Shown: positions 29,296-39,192 of the stretch, piece by piece
How positions within the stretch are numbered: the first letter of the stretch is position 1
Layout of the letters: the number at the start of each line of letters is the position of its first letter
Position numbers and translations under genes: made by a program
The notes under the pieces: model-generated
What the model saw: only the letters and a program-made list of their open reading frames with translations
Databases searched by the model: none
What the model was told of the DNA's origin: nothing
Source: Pseudoalteromonas neustonica
GTDB taxonomy: Bacteria > Pseudomonadota > Gammaproteobacteria > Enterobacterales > Alteromonadaceae
DNA length: 64,000 bases
Assembly: GCF_001653135.1 (NCBI RefSeq)
Contig: NZ_BDDS01000001.1
Span: 248,001 to 312,000, forward strand
Direction: 5' to 3'

Positions 29296-31926
29296 ATGAG
29301 TCAAAAAATAGCTGTATTTACAAACGTCGGCGAACGTACCAATGTTACAGGTTCTGCCATGTTTAAGCGTTTGATCATGGAAGAAGATTTTGAAGCTGCA
29401 CTCACCGTTGCCCGTGAACAAGTAGAAAATGGCGCTCAGGTAATTGATATCAACATGGACGAAGCCATGTTGGACTCAAAAGCCGCAATGGTTAAGTTTT
29501 TAAACTTAATCGCCTCAGAGCCTGACATATCACGCGTGCCAATCATGGTCGACTCCTCAAAATGGGAAGTCATCGAAGCAGGCTTAAAATGTATTCAAGG
29601 CAAGGCGATAGTAAACTCTATCTCTTTAAAAGAGGGTGAAGAGCCGTTTATTCGCCAAGCAAAAATAATTAAGCGCTTTGGCGCGGCCGCCGTGGTAATG
29701 GCGTTTGATACGCAAGGTCAAGCAGAGACCGCCGATAGAAAATTCGAGATATGTGCGCGCAGTTATAAAATATTAGTAGACGATATTGGCTTTGCTCCCG
29801 AAGATATTATTTTCGACCCGAATATATTTGCCGTAGCCACAGGTATTGAAGAGCACGACAATTACGCTGTTGAGTTTATTGAAGGTACACGTCGTATCAA
29901 AGAGGGATTACCGCATTGTAAAGTGTCAGGCGGTGTATCAAATGTATCGTTCTCATTTCGTGGTAATAACCCAGTACGCGAAGCCATTCACTCAGTATTT
30001 TTATACCATGCAATTCAAGCAGGTATGGATATGGGCATCGTCAATGCAGGGCAGTTAGCCGTGTATGATGATATTCCAGCAGAACTTCGTAAAGCGGTTG
30101 AAGACGTAGTACTCAATACCGACCCAGGCGCAGGTGAACGTTTAGTTGAGTTGGCACCAAAATACTCTGGCATGGCGCAAGCAGAACGCGTTGAAGATTT
30201 AGAATGGCGCACATGGCCAGTTGAAAAGCGCTTAGAACACGCCCTTGTTAAAGGCATTACAGAATATATAGATGTAGATACAGAAGAGTGCCGTGCGGCT
30301 GCCGACAAACCTATTCACGTAATTGAAGGGCCGTTAATGGACGGCATGAACGTGGTGGGCGATTTGTTCGGTGCTGGTAAAATGTTTTTACCGCAAGTAG
30401 TTAAATCAGCTCGTGTAATGAAACGCGCGGTAGCCTACCTAGATCCATACATTGAGCTTGAAAAAGAAGAGGGCTCTACCAATGGTAAAATAGTGATGGC
30501 AACGGTAAAAGGCGATGTACACGACATTGGTAAAAACATCGTTGGTGTTGTTCTACAATGTAATAACTACGAAGTTATCGACTTAGGCGTAATGGTACCT
30601 GCAGATAAAATACTGCAAACCGCCATTGATGAAAAGGCTGATATAATCGGTTTATCAGGCCTGATCACGCCATCACTTGACGAAATGGTACACGTAGCCA
30701 AAGAAATGAAACGTCGAGGTTTTGAACTGCCGTTACTCATTGGTGGCGCGACGACCTCAAAAGCGCATACAGCAGTTAAAATAGAGCCGCAGTATGATAA
30801 AGGCGTCGTCTACGTTAATAACGCCAGCCGCGCAGTTGGTGTTGTATCCAACTTATTATCAAAAGAAATAAAGCCCGGCTTTTTAGAAAAAGTCAGCGCT
30901 GAATATGTCAAAGTACGCGAGCAACAAGCCCGTAAAAAGCCACGTTCAAAACCGGTAACTATTCAACGCGCCCGCGATAACGCCGCGCAACTCGACTGGG
31001 ATAATTACACGCCACCGGTGCCTAAAAAACTCGGTGTTACTGAGTTTAAAAATGTATCAATCGCAACATTGCGCAAATACATTGACTGGACGCCGTACTT
31101 TATGACGTGGTCAATTGCTGGTAAATATCCACGTATAATGACCGATGAAGTCGTCGGTGAGCAAGCGCAAAGCTTATTTAAAGACGCCAACGACATGTTA
31201 GACGACCTTGAAAAATCAGGGACGTTGCAACCATTAGGTGTATTTGGTTTATTTCCAGCTAACCGAGTGGGTGATGACATTGAAATCTATACTGACGAGA
31301 CCCGCAAAGAAATACTCACTACGTCTTGCCACTTACGTCAGCAAACTGAAAAAACCGACTTTGCAAACTACTGCCTAGCTGATTACATTGCACCAAAAGG
31401 GACACCTGATTACTTTGGTGCGTTTGCAGTGACCGGCGGTTTAGAAGAAGATGCGTTAGCGGATGCGTTTGATGCTCAGCAAGATGATTATAATAAAATT
31501 ATGATCAAAGCCGTGGCTGATCGCTTAGCCGAAGCCTTTGCTGAATACCTCCATGAGCAAGTACGTAAAGAATATTGGGGCTTTGCACCAGATGAAAATC
31601 TTGCCAATGACGAACTAATACGCGAAAACTACCAAGGTATTCGCCCAGCTCCAGGTTACCCAGCATGCCCTGAGCACACCGAGAAAAAGAAAATCTGGCA
31701 ATTACTCGACACAGAAAAACGCATTGGCATGCAGCTAACTAGTTCCTACGCCATGTGGCCAGGTGCGGCAGTATCAGGTTGGTATTTCTCTCATCCTGAG
31801 GCTAAATACTACGCAGTAGCGGCGGTACAACGCGATCAGGTTGAAGATTACGCCAAGCGGACCAACATGACGCTGGAAGAAGCTGAAAGGTGGTTATCGC
31901 CTAACTTAGGGTATGAGCCGGACTAA
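29296..31926 (+). CDS. metH: Methionine synthase, folate/cobalamin/reactivation domains as a separate ORF (MetH part 2)
   Basis: The 876 residues cover the methyltetrahydrofolate-binding barrel ([19 protein letters not shown] at the start, then [10 protein letters not shown] and [13 protein letters not shown]), the helical cap, the B12 domain with the ligand motif DVHDIGKN ([15 protein letters not shown]), and the C-terminal S-adenosylmethionine reactivation domain ([34 protein letters not shown]). The ATG at 29296 has its own AGGA 8 bases upstream, so this part is translated independently. All expected motifs are intact, so the split should be functional by association of the two chains. Confidence 0.94.
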   Translation: MSQKIAVFTNVGERTNVTGSAMFKRLIMEEDFEAALTVAREQVENGAQVIDINMDEAMLDSKAAMVKFLNLIASEPDISRVPIMVDSSKWEVIEAGLKCIQGKAIVNSISLKEGEEPFIRQAKIIKRFGAAAVVMAFDTQGQAETADRKFEICARSYKILVDDIGFAPEDIIFDPNIFAVATGIEEHDNYAVEFIEGTRRIKEGLPHCKVSGGVSNVSFSFRGNNPVREAIHSVFLYHAIQAGMDMGIVNAGQLAVYDDIPAELRKAVEDVVLNTDPGAGERLVELAPKYSGMAQAERVEDLEWRTWPVEKRLEHALVKGITEYIDVDTEECRAAADKPIHVIEGPLMDGMNVVGDLFGAGKMFLPQVVKSARVMKRAVAYLDPYIELEKEEGSTNGKIVMATVKGDVHDIGKNIVGVVLQCNNYEVIDLGVMVPADKILQTAIDEKADIIGLSGLITPSLDEMVHVAKEMKRRGFELPLLIGGATTSKAHTAVKIEPQYDKGVVYVNNASRAVGVVSNLLSKEIKPGFLEKVSAEYVKVREQQARKKPRSKPVTIQRARDNAAQLDWDNYTPPVPKKLGVTEFKNVSIATLRKYIDWTPYFMTWSIAGKYPRIMTDEVVGEQAQSLFKDANDMLDDLEKSGTLQPLGVFGLFPANRVGDDIEIYTDETRKEILTTSCHLRQQTEKTDFANYCLADYIAPKGTPDYFGAFAVTGGLEEDALADAFDAQQDDYNKIMIKAVADRLAEAFAEYLHEQVRKEYWGFAPDENLANDELIRENYQGIRPAPGYPACPEHTEKKKIWQLLDTEKRIGMQLTSSYAMWPGAAVSGWYFSHPEAKYYAVAAVQRDQVEDYAKRTNMTLEEAERWLSPNLGYEPD

Positions 31927-31960
31927 GGTCGTTGTAAACTTTAAGCAGTGAATTATAAGT

Positions 31961-31992
31961 AAAAAAGCGAGTCAAATTAGGCTCGTTTTTTT
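31961..31992 (+). terminator. Rho-independent terminator of the metA-metH operon
   Basis: AAAAAAGCGAGTC pairs with GGCTCGTTTTTT, with two G-U pairs and a 6-base loop, followed by further T's. It begins 34 bases after the metH stop. Confidence 0.85.
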
Positions 31993-32218
31993 ATAAAGTA
32001 ATTGCGAGAATACAAAGTTTTCTGGTTTTTTCCTCATATCATTATTACTGGCCTTTTTGGACTAAATAACAAAGGGGATTTTATTACCAAGAAAAACAAT
32101 TATTTACAATAGGTTTGTTTAGTGGAATTATTAAACGATGGAGTGGAGGTCATTTGGGGTGTCTAAAATATCAAAGTGGTATTTGAGAAGCTCTTAGGCC
32201 AAATTAATAAGGAATATT

Positions 32219-32575
32219 GTGGCTATAAAAACTAATCAATCAAGTGCAATTAAAGATGAATTTAACTTTTCGACTCTGGGTATCTGGATAAAACTTTATT
32301 TGGTTGCACTTTGTGCTTTTTCATTAATACTTTCTATTGTAATGGTGAGTATAGTTATTAAAAAGGGAGGCGTACACCCAACAGCACTAGTTGCTGCAGT
32401 AAGTGGTCTTTGTGGCTATGCTTATTGGCATTTATGGGCTGTATCTAGAAGAAAGGTTAAGCATATAACTACTTTAGCCGTGCTTAACTTAATAATAGGT
32501 GGAAATATTCTTGGCTGTTTAATGATGTTTTTTATTCGCCAATCCGTGGTTAAAGAAATCTCCAGCAATAAGTAA
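32219..32575 (+). CDS. Small membrane protein of unknown function
   Basis: The 118-residue product starts at a GTG (32219) with AAGGAA 4 bases upstream. It has three to four hydrophobic helices (about 24-48, 54-73 and 85-107) separated by short basic loops (SRRKVKH). The layout is reminiscent of DUF2569-type small membrane proteins, but I cannot confirm membership. It lies between the metH terminator and a decayed copy of the metH 3' end, so it may have been inserted or moved there. Confidence 0.6.
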   Translation: MAIKTNQSSAIKDEFNFSTLGIWIKLYLVALCAFSLILSIVMVSIVIKKGGVHPTALVAAVSGLCGYAYWHLWAVSRRKVKHITTLAVLNLIIGGNILGCLMMFFIRQSVVKEISSNK

Positions 32576-32632
32576 TTAATGATAAATCCGCGAATTTATA
32601 TTTGTCTAATAGCCCCATGAGCTAGCCCGTGA

Positions 32633-32742
32633 AAACTACTAGAGCTAGCTTACTCCATGTGGGCAGATACTGCAGTTTCGGGCTACACCCAGAAGAAAAA
32701 TACAACGCAATAGTAGCGGTGCAACGTGATTCAGGTCGAAAG
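32633..32742 (+). pseudogene. Decayed fragment of a metH 3' end (reactivation domain)
   Basis: Frame reading from 32633 gives KLLELAYSMWADTAVSG. After a small deletion and frame change at about 32684-32686 it gives HPEEKYNAIVAVQRD, then, one base out of frame again, QVER. The intact metH (31731-31850) encodes [16 protein letters not shown], then [20 protein letters not shown]. The match is collinear over about 110 bases with at least two frame changes and no start codon, so it is a relic. Confidence 0.8.
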
Positions 32743-33066
32743 GAGAAACAAAATTGGAATATAGGGTCACCCGTCTGAGTCAAATTATTTAGGTATTTTT
32801 TAATTTTTTACGGTACATTTTTATTTTTACGCACTCCTTAAAGTAGTTAAAATTTATATGCGTCATGTTTAATTAGCTTGTTACGTATTCTTCACTAATC
32901 AAATTAAAAACTGACTATACGGTATTAAGTTGTAAATAAAGTAATAGCTCTAGTTGTTTTTCGCTACAAAATACAACACTTGTTAACATTTTATTGGTTG
33001 TTACTGTATAATTAAGCTGCATTGGATATTTACCTTTGCGGTTTTTTTATCTCTAGGGTTTTGTTT
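32743..33066. other. AT-rich intergenic region before the 33067 gene
   Basis: These 324 bases contain no ORF of note. They should hold the promoter of the binding-protein/GGDEF pair. I see no repeats or clear operator, only AT-rich DNA. Confidence 0.4.
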
Positions 33067-33948
33067 ATGAAGTGCTTTCTATTTTTATTTTTGCTGCTCA
33101 GTAGCCAGTTAAAGGCGCAGCAACCACTTATAATCGATATTATCAGCAGTGAAAACTTTAGTGAGCGTTATACGGCTTTTTTAAATGGTCGCGATGTAAT
33201 GGATGTTACAGATTTTAATCCGAGTACAGATGGTTCACATCTTGAGATTGTTGAAATGATATTGCTCCAGCAAGCGCTGTATTTGGGAGGGGAAACTAAA
33301 AAAGTGGTATTTCGCCCGCAAACTTGGGTAAATTCGACGGAGTTTGATTCTTTAATTGACGGCAGTAGTTTAATGCTCGCACGTACCATCTGGCACGAAG
33401 ACTTACTGGATTATCGAGGCTCTCTTTATGTAAGTGATGCCGTTATAGAGTTTGGCCAATATGAAGCTGGTTTATATGTATCAGTAGATAATAAACGCGC
33501 GCAGGAATTAAAGCCTTCAGAGTTAAATCAATTGACGGTTGTAGTCAACCCACGTTGGCATGTCGATTGGCGAGCGTTGGTAAATACCCCGATAAGCGTA
33601 ATTAGCTATATTGGTCCTTGGGAAGATATGTTAGCCATGGTTGAAACACAGGTTGTAGATGCAATGATGATCAACTTTAGCGTTAGCGATCATTTAGATC
33701 TTAATTTTGAAGGCAAGCTATTCACACCACTAAAAAAATTAAAAGTAATTTTACCTGATACACGGCATTTTGCTGTGAGTAAAGCTCACCCTCAAGGCAA
33801 GCAGGTTGCCCAGGCATTAAAGCGCGGTTTGAAAGTATTGACTAAGCGAGGAGTGATCAAAAAAGCCTTGCAGCAATCGGGCTTTATTAACCAACAAACA
33901 ATTGATTGGCAAGTGATAAATCAACAAATGATAGTGCCTAGATTATGA
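33067..33948 (+). CDS. Periplasmic solute-binding-like protein paired with a diguanylate cyclase
   Basis: The 293-residue product has a clear signal peptide (MKCFLFLFLLLSSQLKAQ). The mature part reads like a type II periplasmic binding fold: AGLYVSVDNKRAQELKPSEL, VDAMMINFSVSDHLD and FAVSKAHPQGKQVAQALKRGLKVLTKRG resemble the second lobe and C-terminal helix of amino-acid binding proteins, but no transporter genes are present. The frame is open to a TTG at 33022. The ATG at 33067 has AGGG 8 bases before it and places the signal peptide correctly. Its last codons overlap the GGDEF gene by 4 bases (ATGA), so the two proteins probably work as sensor and transducer. Confidence 0.75.
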   Translation: MKCFLFLFLLLSSQLKAQQPLIIDIISSENFSERYTAFLNGRDVMDVTDFNPSTDGSHLEIVEMILLQQALYLGGETKKVVFRPQTWVNSTEFDSLIDGSSLMLARTIWHEDLLDYRGSLYVSDAVIEFGQYEAGLYVSVDNKRAQELKPSELNQLTVVVNPRWHVDWRALVNTPISVISYIGPWEDMLAMVETQVVDAMMINFSVSDHLDLNFEGKLFTPLKKLKVILPDTRHFAVSKAHPQGKQVAQALKRGLKVLTKRGVIKKALQQSGFINQQTIDWQVINQQMIVPRL

Positions 33949-35804
33949 TAAGAAAAACGTGTTTATTTTGTTTATGCTTTATTTTTATTATTCATACAGG
34001 CGTATTGTTTGGATCGACAGATGCCGAAGATAAGGAACAATTAGATTTTTATTATGCCAAGCTCAAAGCGGATGTAAGCATTGATAACACGCTGCATGTT
34101 ATGACCTATTTAGCGCGGCTACGTCAACTTTCTATTAGCCAAAATGCCAAAGAGATTGAAATAGAAAGCTACTTTTTAGAAGCGATGATTAAGCGTCGTT
34201 ATGGTGCTTACGGAGACGGTGTAAAATTAAACCATTACGCTCTTAAATTGGCTAAATCGGCTGGCAATGAGGAGTATACAGCGTGGGCGTATTTGCATTT
34301 AGCACATTTAGAGCTTGAATTAGAACGTTTCACGTTAGCGCTCGATTATATTCAATATCCAATTGATTTTTATAAAAATAACAATGCAAACTATGCTGCT
34401 TTGATGTTTCTTTGGCAAAGTAAAATATATTTAAGAATGGGAAGTTATTACCAAGCATTACAAGCGAATAGTGAAGCCTTGAAGGTCGTAACAAGCTCTA
34501 TGAATATTTATTCTGAATTAGCTATTAATCAGGCTGAAATTCTACTTAAACTGGGTAATATCGAGGCCGCAAAATTAGCATTGAGTTTGGTTGACTTAAA
34601 AAAATTAGGTGGCTCAAAAGCGCGTATCAAATTGCATTATTATTTAGCATTAGCCAATAGTCATTTACAGACTGGTGGCTTAAACCAAGCAATTGAAATT
34701 GCATTGGCTCAATTGGAAAACCCTATTAACCTTCGCTTTTTAGAAGAACAAGCACGGTTACAATATTTAATTGCTATCGCGTATCGCCAGCAGAGTGATT
34801 ATAAATTAGCGTATAAATATTTAAAACGTTACGCATTAAGCAAAGATGCGCTTAGTTTACAACGTCGTAACAATAAAGTACTCCAACTTGAATCTCATTA
34901 TAAATTTGATTTACAAAATCAGGAGCTTAAGTTACTTGGTAAAGATAATATTTTAAAGGAACAGCGTTTAGATCAGCAGCAACAAGCGTTTACTAATCAT
35001 AGATTGCAACAACAGCGATGGGTGCTAGGTGCCGTACTATTGTTTAGTATAGTTGGCTTTGTTTATTGGCGATGGCAGAACCAACGCTATCTAGTGGTAT
35101 TAAAACAACGGGTAGCCGAACGAACGCAAGAGTTGGCCAAAAGTAATGAGCGTTTAAAGGCAATGAGCTTTACTGATAGTTTGACGGACTTACATAATCG
35201 CCATTATTTTTTTAGTGTTATTAATGAGTTACTAGTAGATTTTAATTCATTGCCTGATAATACTGAGCTTCAACGTTTAGTGTTCGCATTAATTGATATT
35301 GATAAATTTAAAAACATTAATGATAGCTTTGGGCACAGTGTTGGGGATCAAGTTTTGGAACAATTTTCTCACTTATTAAAGCAACAAGTACGAAGCGATG
35401 ATTTACTCATACGATGGGGTGGTGAAGAGTTTTTACTTGTAATGAAAAACACCAGTTATGATGAAGCTGCGCATACTGTTGAGAAAATACGCGCCGAGAT
35501 TGCTGATCACTTGTTTACGTTAAATAACGGTGAAAGTTTGCATGCAACATGCTCTATTGGTTTTGCTAGTTATCCATTACTAGGCACTAAGCCTCAATTA
35601 TTTAGTTGGGAGCAAATAATTGAACTTGCAGATGGCGGTTTATATTTAGCTAAAGAGAACCAGCGTAATGCATGGGTTGGCATTAAAGCAAGTGACTCAA
35701 CTTCGCATCAGCAAAGCGAAGATGTCGTTAAAAATTACCGCGTGTATTTAGAACAGCGCACGCTACATGTTACTACTAACATTGAAAGAACATTAAAATA
35801 TTAG
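33945..35804 (+). CDS. TPR-containing membrane diguanylate cyclase (GGDEF)
   Basis: The 619-residue protein has an N-terminal signal or anchor, a helical periplasmic region of TPR-like repeats (about 40-320), a coiled coil, one membrane helix (WVLGAVLLFSIVGFVYW, about 363-379), another short coiled coil and a C-terminal GGDEF domain. The catalytic site is GGEEF at 492-496, and the inhibitory I-site RSDD (483-486) is 5 residues upstream, so it should make c-di-GMP under product feedback. Translational coupling to the binding-like protein at 33067 suggests it receives a periplasmic signal from it. Confidence 0.92.
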   Translation: MIRKTCLFCLCFIFIIHTGVLFGSTDAEDKEQLDFYYAKLKADVSIDNTLHVMTYLARLRQLSISQNAKEIEIESYFLEAMIKRRYGAYGDGVKLNHYALKLAKSAGNEEYTAWAYLHLAHLELELERFTLALDYIQYPIDFYKNNNANYAALMFLWQSKIYLRMGSYYQALQANSEALKVVTSSMNIYSELAINQAEILLKLGNIEAAKLALSLVDLKKLGGSKARIKLHYYLALANSHLQTGGLNQAIEIALAQLENPINLRFLEEQARLQYLIAIAYRQQSDYKLAYKYLKRYALSKDALSLQRRNNKVLQLESHYKFDLQNQELKLLGKDNILKEQRLDQQQQAFTNHRLQQQRWVLGAVLLFSIVGFVYWRWQNQRYLVVLKQRVAERTQELAKSNERLKAMSFTDSLTDLHNRHYFFSVINELLVDFNSLPDNTELQRLVFALIDIDKFKNINDSFGHSVGDQVLEQFSHLLKQQVRSDDLLIRWGGEEFLLVMKNTSYDEAAHTVEKIRAEIADHLFTLNNGESLHATCSIGFASYPLLGTKPQLFSWEQIIELADGGLYLAKENQRNAWVGIKASDSTSHQQSEDVVKNYRVYLEQRTLHVTTNIERTLKY

Positions 35805-35876
35805 TCTAAATGGAATTAACCTAAGGCGTTTATGGGTATACTGCTGGGAATTAAAAAGTTATAAAACGGTCTCTTT

Positions 35877-38300
35877 GTGCTACCTGTTGAAGAAGTTTAC
35901 CCACAATTAGTTACTACGTTACACGATAACCCTATCGCATTATTACAAGCACCACCGGGTGCAGGTAAGTCAACGTGGCTGCCATTACAATTAATGCGCG
36001 ACGGGCACTTTAAGCGCATTGTAATGCTAGAGCCACGACGCTTAGCAGCGCGAAATATTGCTAATTACTTAGCGCAATGCCAAAACGAAAATGTGGGTCA
36101 AAGTATTGGCTTACGTATTAGGCAAGAAACCAAAGTCAGTGCTAATACATGCCTTGAAATAGTCACTGAGGGTATGCTTACCCGCATGCTACAAAACGAC
36201 CCTGAGCTCAGTGATGTTGATTTATTGATCTTTGATGAGTTCCATGAGCGCTCGATAGCCGCAGATACGGCATTAGCATTTGCACTCGAATCGCAAGCCG
36301 CGCTTCGTGATGATTTAACTATTTTACTGATGTCGGCAACCCTTGATAGTGAACGCTATCAGCATTTTTTTGATTGCCCAATTATTCGCTCTAGCGGACG
36401 CAGTTTCCCCATTGACGAAGCCTATATACCGGTTAAAGATGAAAGTCGCTGGCTTGATGCTATTCCTGCTGTTATCAAACACGCATTAGATGAACAAGCG
36501 GGGAGTGCATTAGTGTTTTTACCCGGTCAGCGAGAAATAAACCGCGTACAGCAAGCGCTCGCTGATTTGCCCGCTGATTGCCATGTATTTACTTTATTTG
36601 GTGAGCAAGATAAAAGCGCGCAACAAGCTGCGATTGCTCCTGCACAAAAAGGCACGCGTAAAATCGTCCTGACAACCAATGTCGCTGAAACCAGCTTAAC
36701 CATTGAAGGTATTCGAATAGTGGTTGATAGCGGCAAACGTCGCGTTGCCAGTTTTAATCTAAAAACGGGTGTGACAGAGCTCACCACACAAAGTATTTCA
36801 CGTTCATCGGCAGTGCAACGGGCAGGGCGGGCTGGGCGAATTGAGCCCGGAATTGTCTACCGGTTAGGATCAAAACAAACTTTTGAGCGGCGTAATAGCC
36901 ACGACGCACCTGAAATTTTAAGTGCTGATATCAGCCAGTTACTATTAGAGGCTAAATGTTGGGGAGCTGAGCTAAGTGATTTAAGCTTGTTAGATAGACC
37001 GACAGAGCAGCAAGTTCAGCAAGCGACTAAGTTATTGCAAATGTTAGAAGCGCTCGATAGCAATAACAAGTTGACCTCACTTGGCACCCAAATGCTGGGT
37101 TTTGGTGCGGATATTCGCTTAGCGCACATGCTAATTAAAGCAAAGCAGCTAGAGTCGAAAATGCCGGGTATTTATACCTTAGCGGCGTATTTAGTTGCCC
37201 TGCTAGAAAGCCGTGTCAATCACGTTGCAGATTTAAGTTTAGCGCTGCACAGTCAACATGCGCGGCCACACCCAATATTTAAACAGCAACTTAAGTTTTG
37301 GTTAAAACGTTTAAAGCTAAATGAAACACGCGAACTAAAAACCAATTATTTAGCTTTGCTGGTGGCATTAGCCTTCCCAGATCGCCTGGCTAAAAAGCGC
37401 GGCAATGGTTATTTACTTGCCAATGGCGCAGGTGCTGAGTTAAATACAGAGTACTGGCATAACGATGATTACCTTGCCATTGCTAATATGGGGGGGTATA
37501 AAGGCGGCCGCATTTTTTCCGGCATTGTGTTTACTCCCACAGAGATAGAGAATGATCTAGGGCACTTATTTAGTGAACAAACCCGCTGTGAATTTGATGA
37601 AAAAGCAGGACGTTTTATTCATCAAGATGAAGTGAAGCTAGGAGCAATAACAGTGTCGAGTCAGCCAAGTAAACACCGACTTGATAAAAGTGAGCGTGCA
37701 AAAGCGTGGTTAGCGTTATTTCACAAACAGGGTTTTGAATTATTTAATGAGCAAAATGACAGTGATCAGTTACTCACACGTATGTGTTTAGCCAGTCGTT
37801 TAATACCTGAGCAGTTTCCTGTAATAACTAAGCAAGACTTAATCGATAACGCACAAGCGTGGTTAAGTGTTTATCTTGAAGATATAAAAACGTTAGAACA
37901 ACTCAAAAAATTTAATTACTTTAGTGCGTTGCAAAGTTGCTTTAATTGGCAGCAGCAAAGTGCATTAAATGATTTATTACCATTGAGAGTCACAGTGCCT
38001 AGTGGCTCAAATGTGCGGATTGAATATCAGCTTGATGGCCCCGCTAAACTCAGTGTACGTATGCAAGAGGTGTACGGTATGCTTAGCACACCGTTATTAG
38101 CACAAGGTAAGTTACCATTATTGATGGAGCTACTATCACCAGCAAGACGACCATTACAACTGACACAAAATCTCGCCAACTTTTGGCAAGGTAGCTATCG
38201 CGACGTGCAAAAAGAAATGAAAGGCCGTTATCCAAAACATTTTTGGCCTGATGATCCAGCAACCAGTATTGCGACCAGTAAAGTAAAAAGTAAGATGTGA
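35877..38300 (+). CDS. hrpB: ATP-dependent helicase HrpB (DEAH family)
   Basis: The 807-residue protein is full length for HrpB (809 in E. coli) and opens with LPVEEVYPQLVTTL and Walker A APPGAGKSTWLPLQL. Other motifs are DEFHERS (the DEAH position, as DEFH), LLMSATLDS, TNVAETSLTIEGI and QRAGRAGR. The C-terminal HrpB-specific domain follows. Translation appears to start at a GTG. The cellular role is unclear, and RNA handling is presumed from the family. It is read alone and ends before the bidirectional hairpin shared with the TetR gene. Confidence 0.93.
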   Translation: MLPVEEVYPQLVTTLHDNPIALLQAPPGAGKSTWLPLQLMRDGHFKRIVMLEPRRLAARNIANYLAQCQNENVGQSIGLRIRQETKVSANTCLEIVTEGMLTRMLQNDPELSDVDLLIFDEFHERSIAADTALAFALESQAALRDDLTILLMSATLDSERYQHFFDCPIIRSSGRSFPIDEAYIPVKDESRWLDAIPAVIKHALDEQAGSALVFLPGQREINRVQQALADLPADCHVFTLFGEQDKSAQQAAIAPAQKGTRKIVLTTNVAETSLTIEGIRIVVDSGKRRVASFNLKTGVTELTTQSISRSSAVQRAGRAGRIEPGIVYRLGSKQTFERRNSHDAPEILSADISQLLLEAKCWGAELSDLSLLDRPTEQQVQQATKLLQMLEALDSNNKLTSLGTQMLGFGADIRLAHMLIKAKQLESKMPGIYTLAAYLVALLESRVNHVADLSLALHSQHARPHPIFKQQLKFWLKRLKLNETRELKTNYLALLVALAFPDRLAKKRGNGYLLANGAGAELNTEYWHNDDYLAIANMGGYKGGRIFSGIVFTPTEIENDLGHLFSEQTRCEFDEKAGRFIHQDEVKLGAITVSSQPSKHRLDKSERAKAWLALFHKQGFELFNEQNDSDQLLTRMCLASRLIPEQFPVITKQDLIDNAQAWLSVYLEDIKTLEQLKKFNYFSALQSCFNWQQQSALNDLLPLRVTVPSGSNVRIEYQLDGPAKLSVRMQEVYGMLSTPLLAQGKLPLLMELLSPARRPLQLTQNLANFWQGSYRDVQKEMKGRYPKHFWPDDPATSIATSKVKSKM

Positions 38301-38344
38301 AGTCGTTGTTAGTTTACTTAAGGTTGAACTAAAGATTGGTCGAA

Positions 38345-38374
38345 AAGTCACCTCAGTTTAAGCTGAGGTGCTTT
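38345..38374. terminator. Bidirectional terminator between hrpB and the TetR gene
   Basis: CACCTCAG (38349-38356) pairs with CTGAGGTG (38363-38370), flanked by AAAAG on the left and CTTTA on the right. It lies between convergent genes, 48 bases from hrpB and 33 from the TetR stop. Confidence 0.65.
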
Positions 38375-38403
38375 ATCTCAGTGCTTGATAGCTAATCACT
38401 ATT

Positions 38404-38970
38404 TTAACCTTCAAACAGCTGATTTATAATTAGCTCTTTAACTTTTTCTTTCTCTAGCGGTAGCAAATTGGAGGTAATTGAAAACCCCTCAATAAAAGGG
38501 ATGAGCAATGATACCAATTCTTTGCTTCTTTGCTCCTGAAAACCGAGAGAGATTAGGAGTGTAATGAGTTCATTACTGCATTGCTGATAGTAATTATCAA
38601 GACTAGCCTGTACCTTTTCTGAACGGCATGCAATGGCCCAAATTTCTCGAATCACTTCGCACCAACCTTGAAGATCATCGAGTGAAAGCAAGTTAATCAT
38701 ATAACTTTTTATAGCGTCAGGGTTATTTTCCACATTACTCTCTTGGACTGAGCTGCGAATATGACTGAGGCAAATTTCGAGATATGAATCAATAACACTA
38801 CTAATTAAGCCGTCTCTATCACCAAAGTGATACTGTACATTACTTAAAGTAACGCCGCTTTGTTCAGCAACTTTCCTTAATGTCACACCGTGATTGCCAT
38901 GTTCAGAGAGCATTTTTGTCGCGGTCTTAATAATTACTTCTTTATTCGATTTAATTTTCATCACAGCCAT
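38404..38970 (-). CDS. TetR-family transcriptional repressor
   Basis: The 188-residue protein has the N-terminal TetR helix-turn-helix (ATKMLSEHGNHGVTLRKVAEQSGVTLSNVQYHFGDRDGL, about 17-55) and a helical ligand domain with no recognised signature. It is divergent from the beta-barrel/LolA-like/RND cassette, and a perfect 6-4-6 palindrome lies between the starts (39097-39112), overlapping a TTGACA. Repression of the cassette and release by a hydrophobic ligand is the simplest reading. The ligand is unknown. Confidence 0.88.
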   Translation of the reverse strand: MAVMKIKSNKEVIIKTATKMLSEHGNHGVTLRKVAEQSGVTLSNVQYHFGDRDGLISSVIDSYLEICLSHIRSSVQESNVENNPDAIKSYMINLLSLDDLQGWCEVIREIWAIACRSEKVQASLDNYYQQCSNELITLLISLGFQEQRSKELVSLLIPFIEGFSITSNLLPLEKEKVKELIINQLFEG

Positions 38971-39087
38971 TCTCTTAATTGATTTCCATATCTTTTATTG
39001 TTGCTTAGTTGTCATTCGAGCAATCATAACATAGCGCATCAAGTAGGTTTATCAGTAAACAATATATTTCGTTTTTATAACATTGGG

Positions 39088-39116
39088 TTGACACTTTAGG
39101 TCGGTTGACCTAGTGT
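39088..39116 (+). promoter_or_regulatory. Candidate promoter overlapped by TetR operator TAGGTC-N4-GACCTA
   Basis: TAGGTCGGTTGACCTA at 39097-39112 is an exact inverted repeat (TAGGTC/GACCTA, 4-base centre). It sits between a TTGACA (39088-39093) and a weak -10-like TAGTGT (39111-39116), 17 bases apart. A repressor bound there would block RNA polymerase on the operon at 39193. Confidence 0.65.
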
Positions 39117-39192
39117 GTGTATACTTTCTGTTTCTCTATAAGGAAATTACAGTGGGAATTAAGTACATTGTGATTATTGACGGTGGCAGCTC

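Noticed and set aside
29280..29300. Sequencing frameshift as the cause of the split metH
   Set aside because: A stop, an AGGA and a well-placed ATG all occur in the linker between domains, and no reading of the 10 bases restores the E. coli-like linker. A real split is more likely, though reads would settle it.
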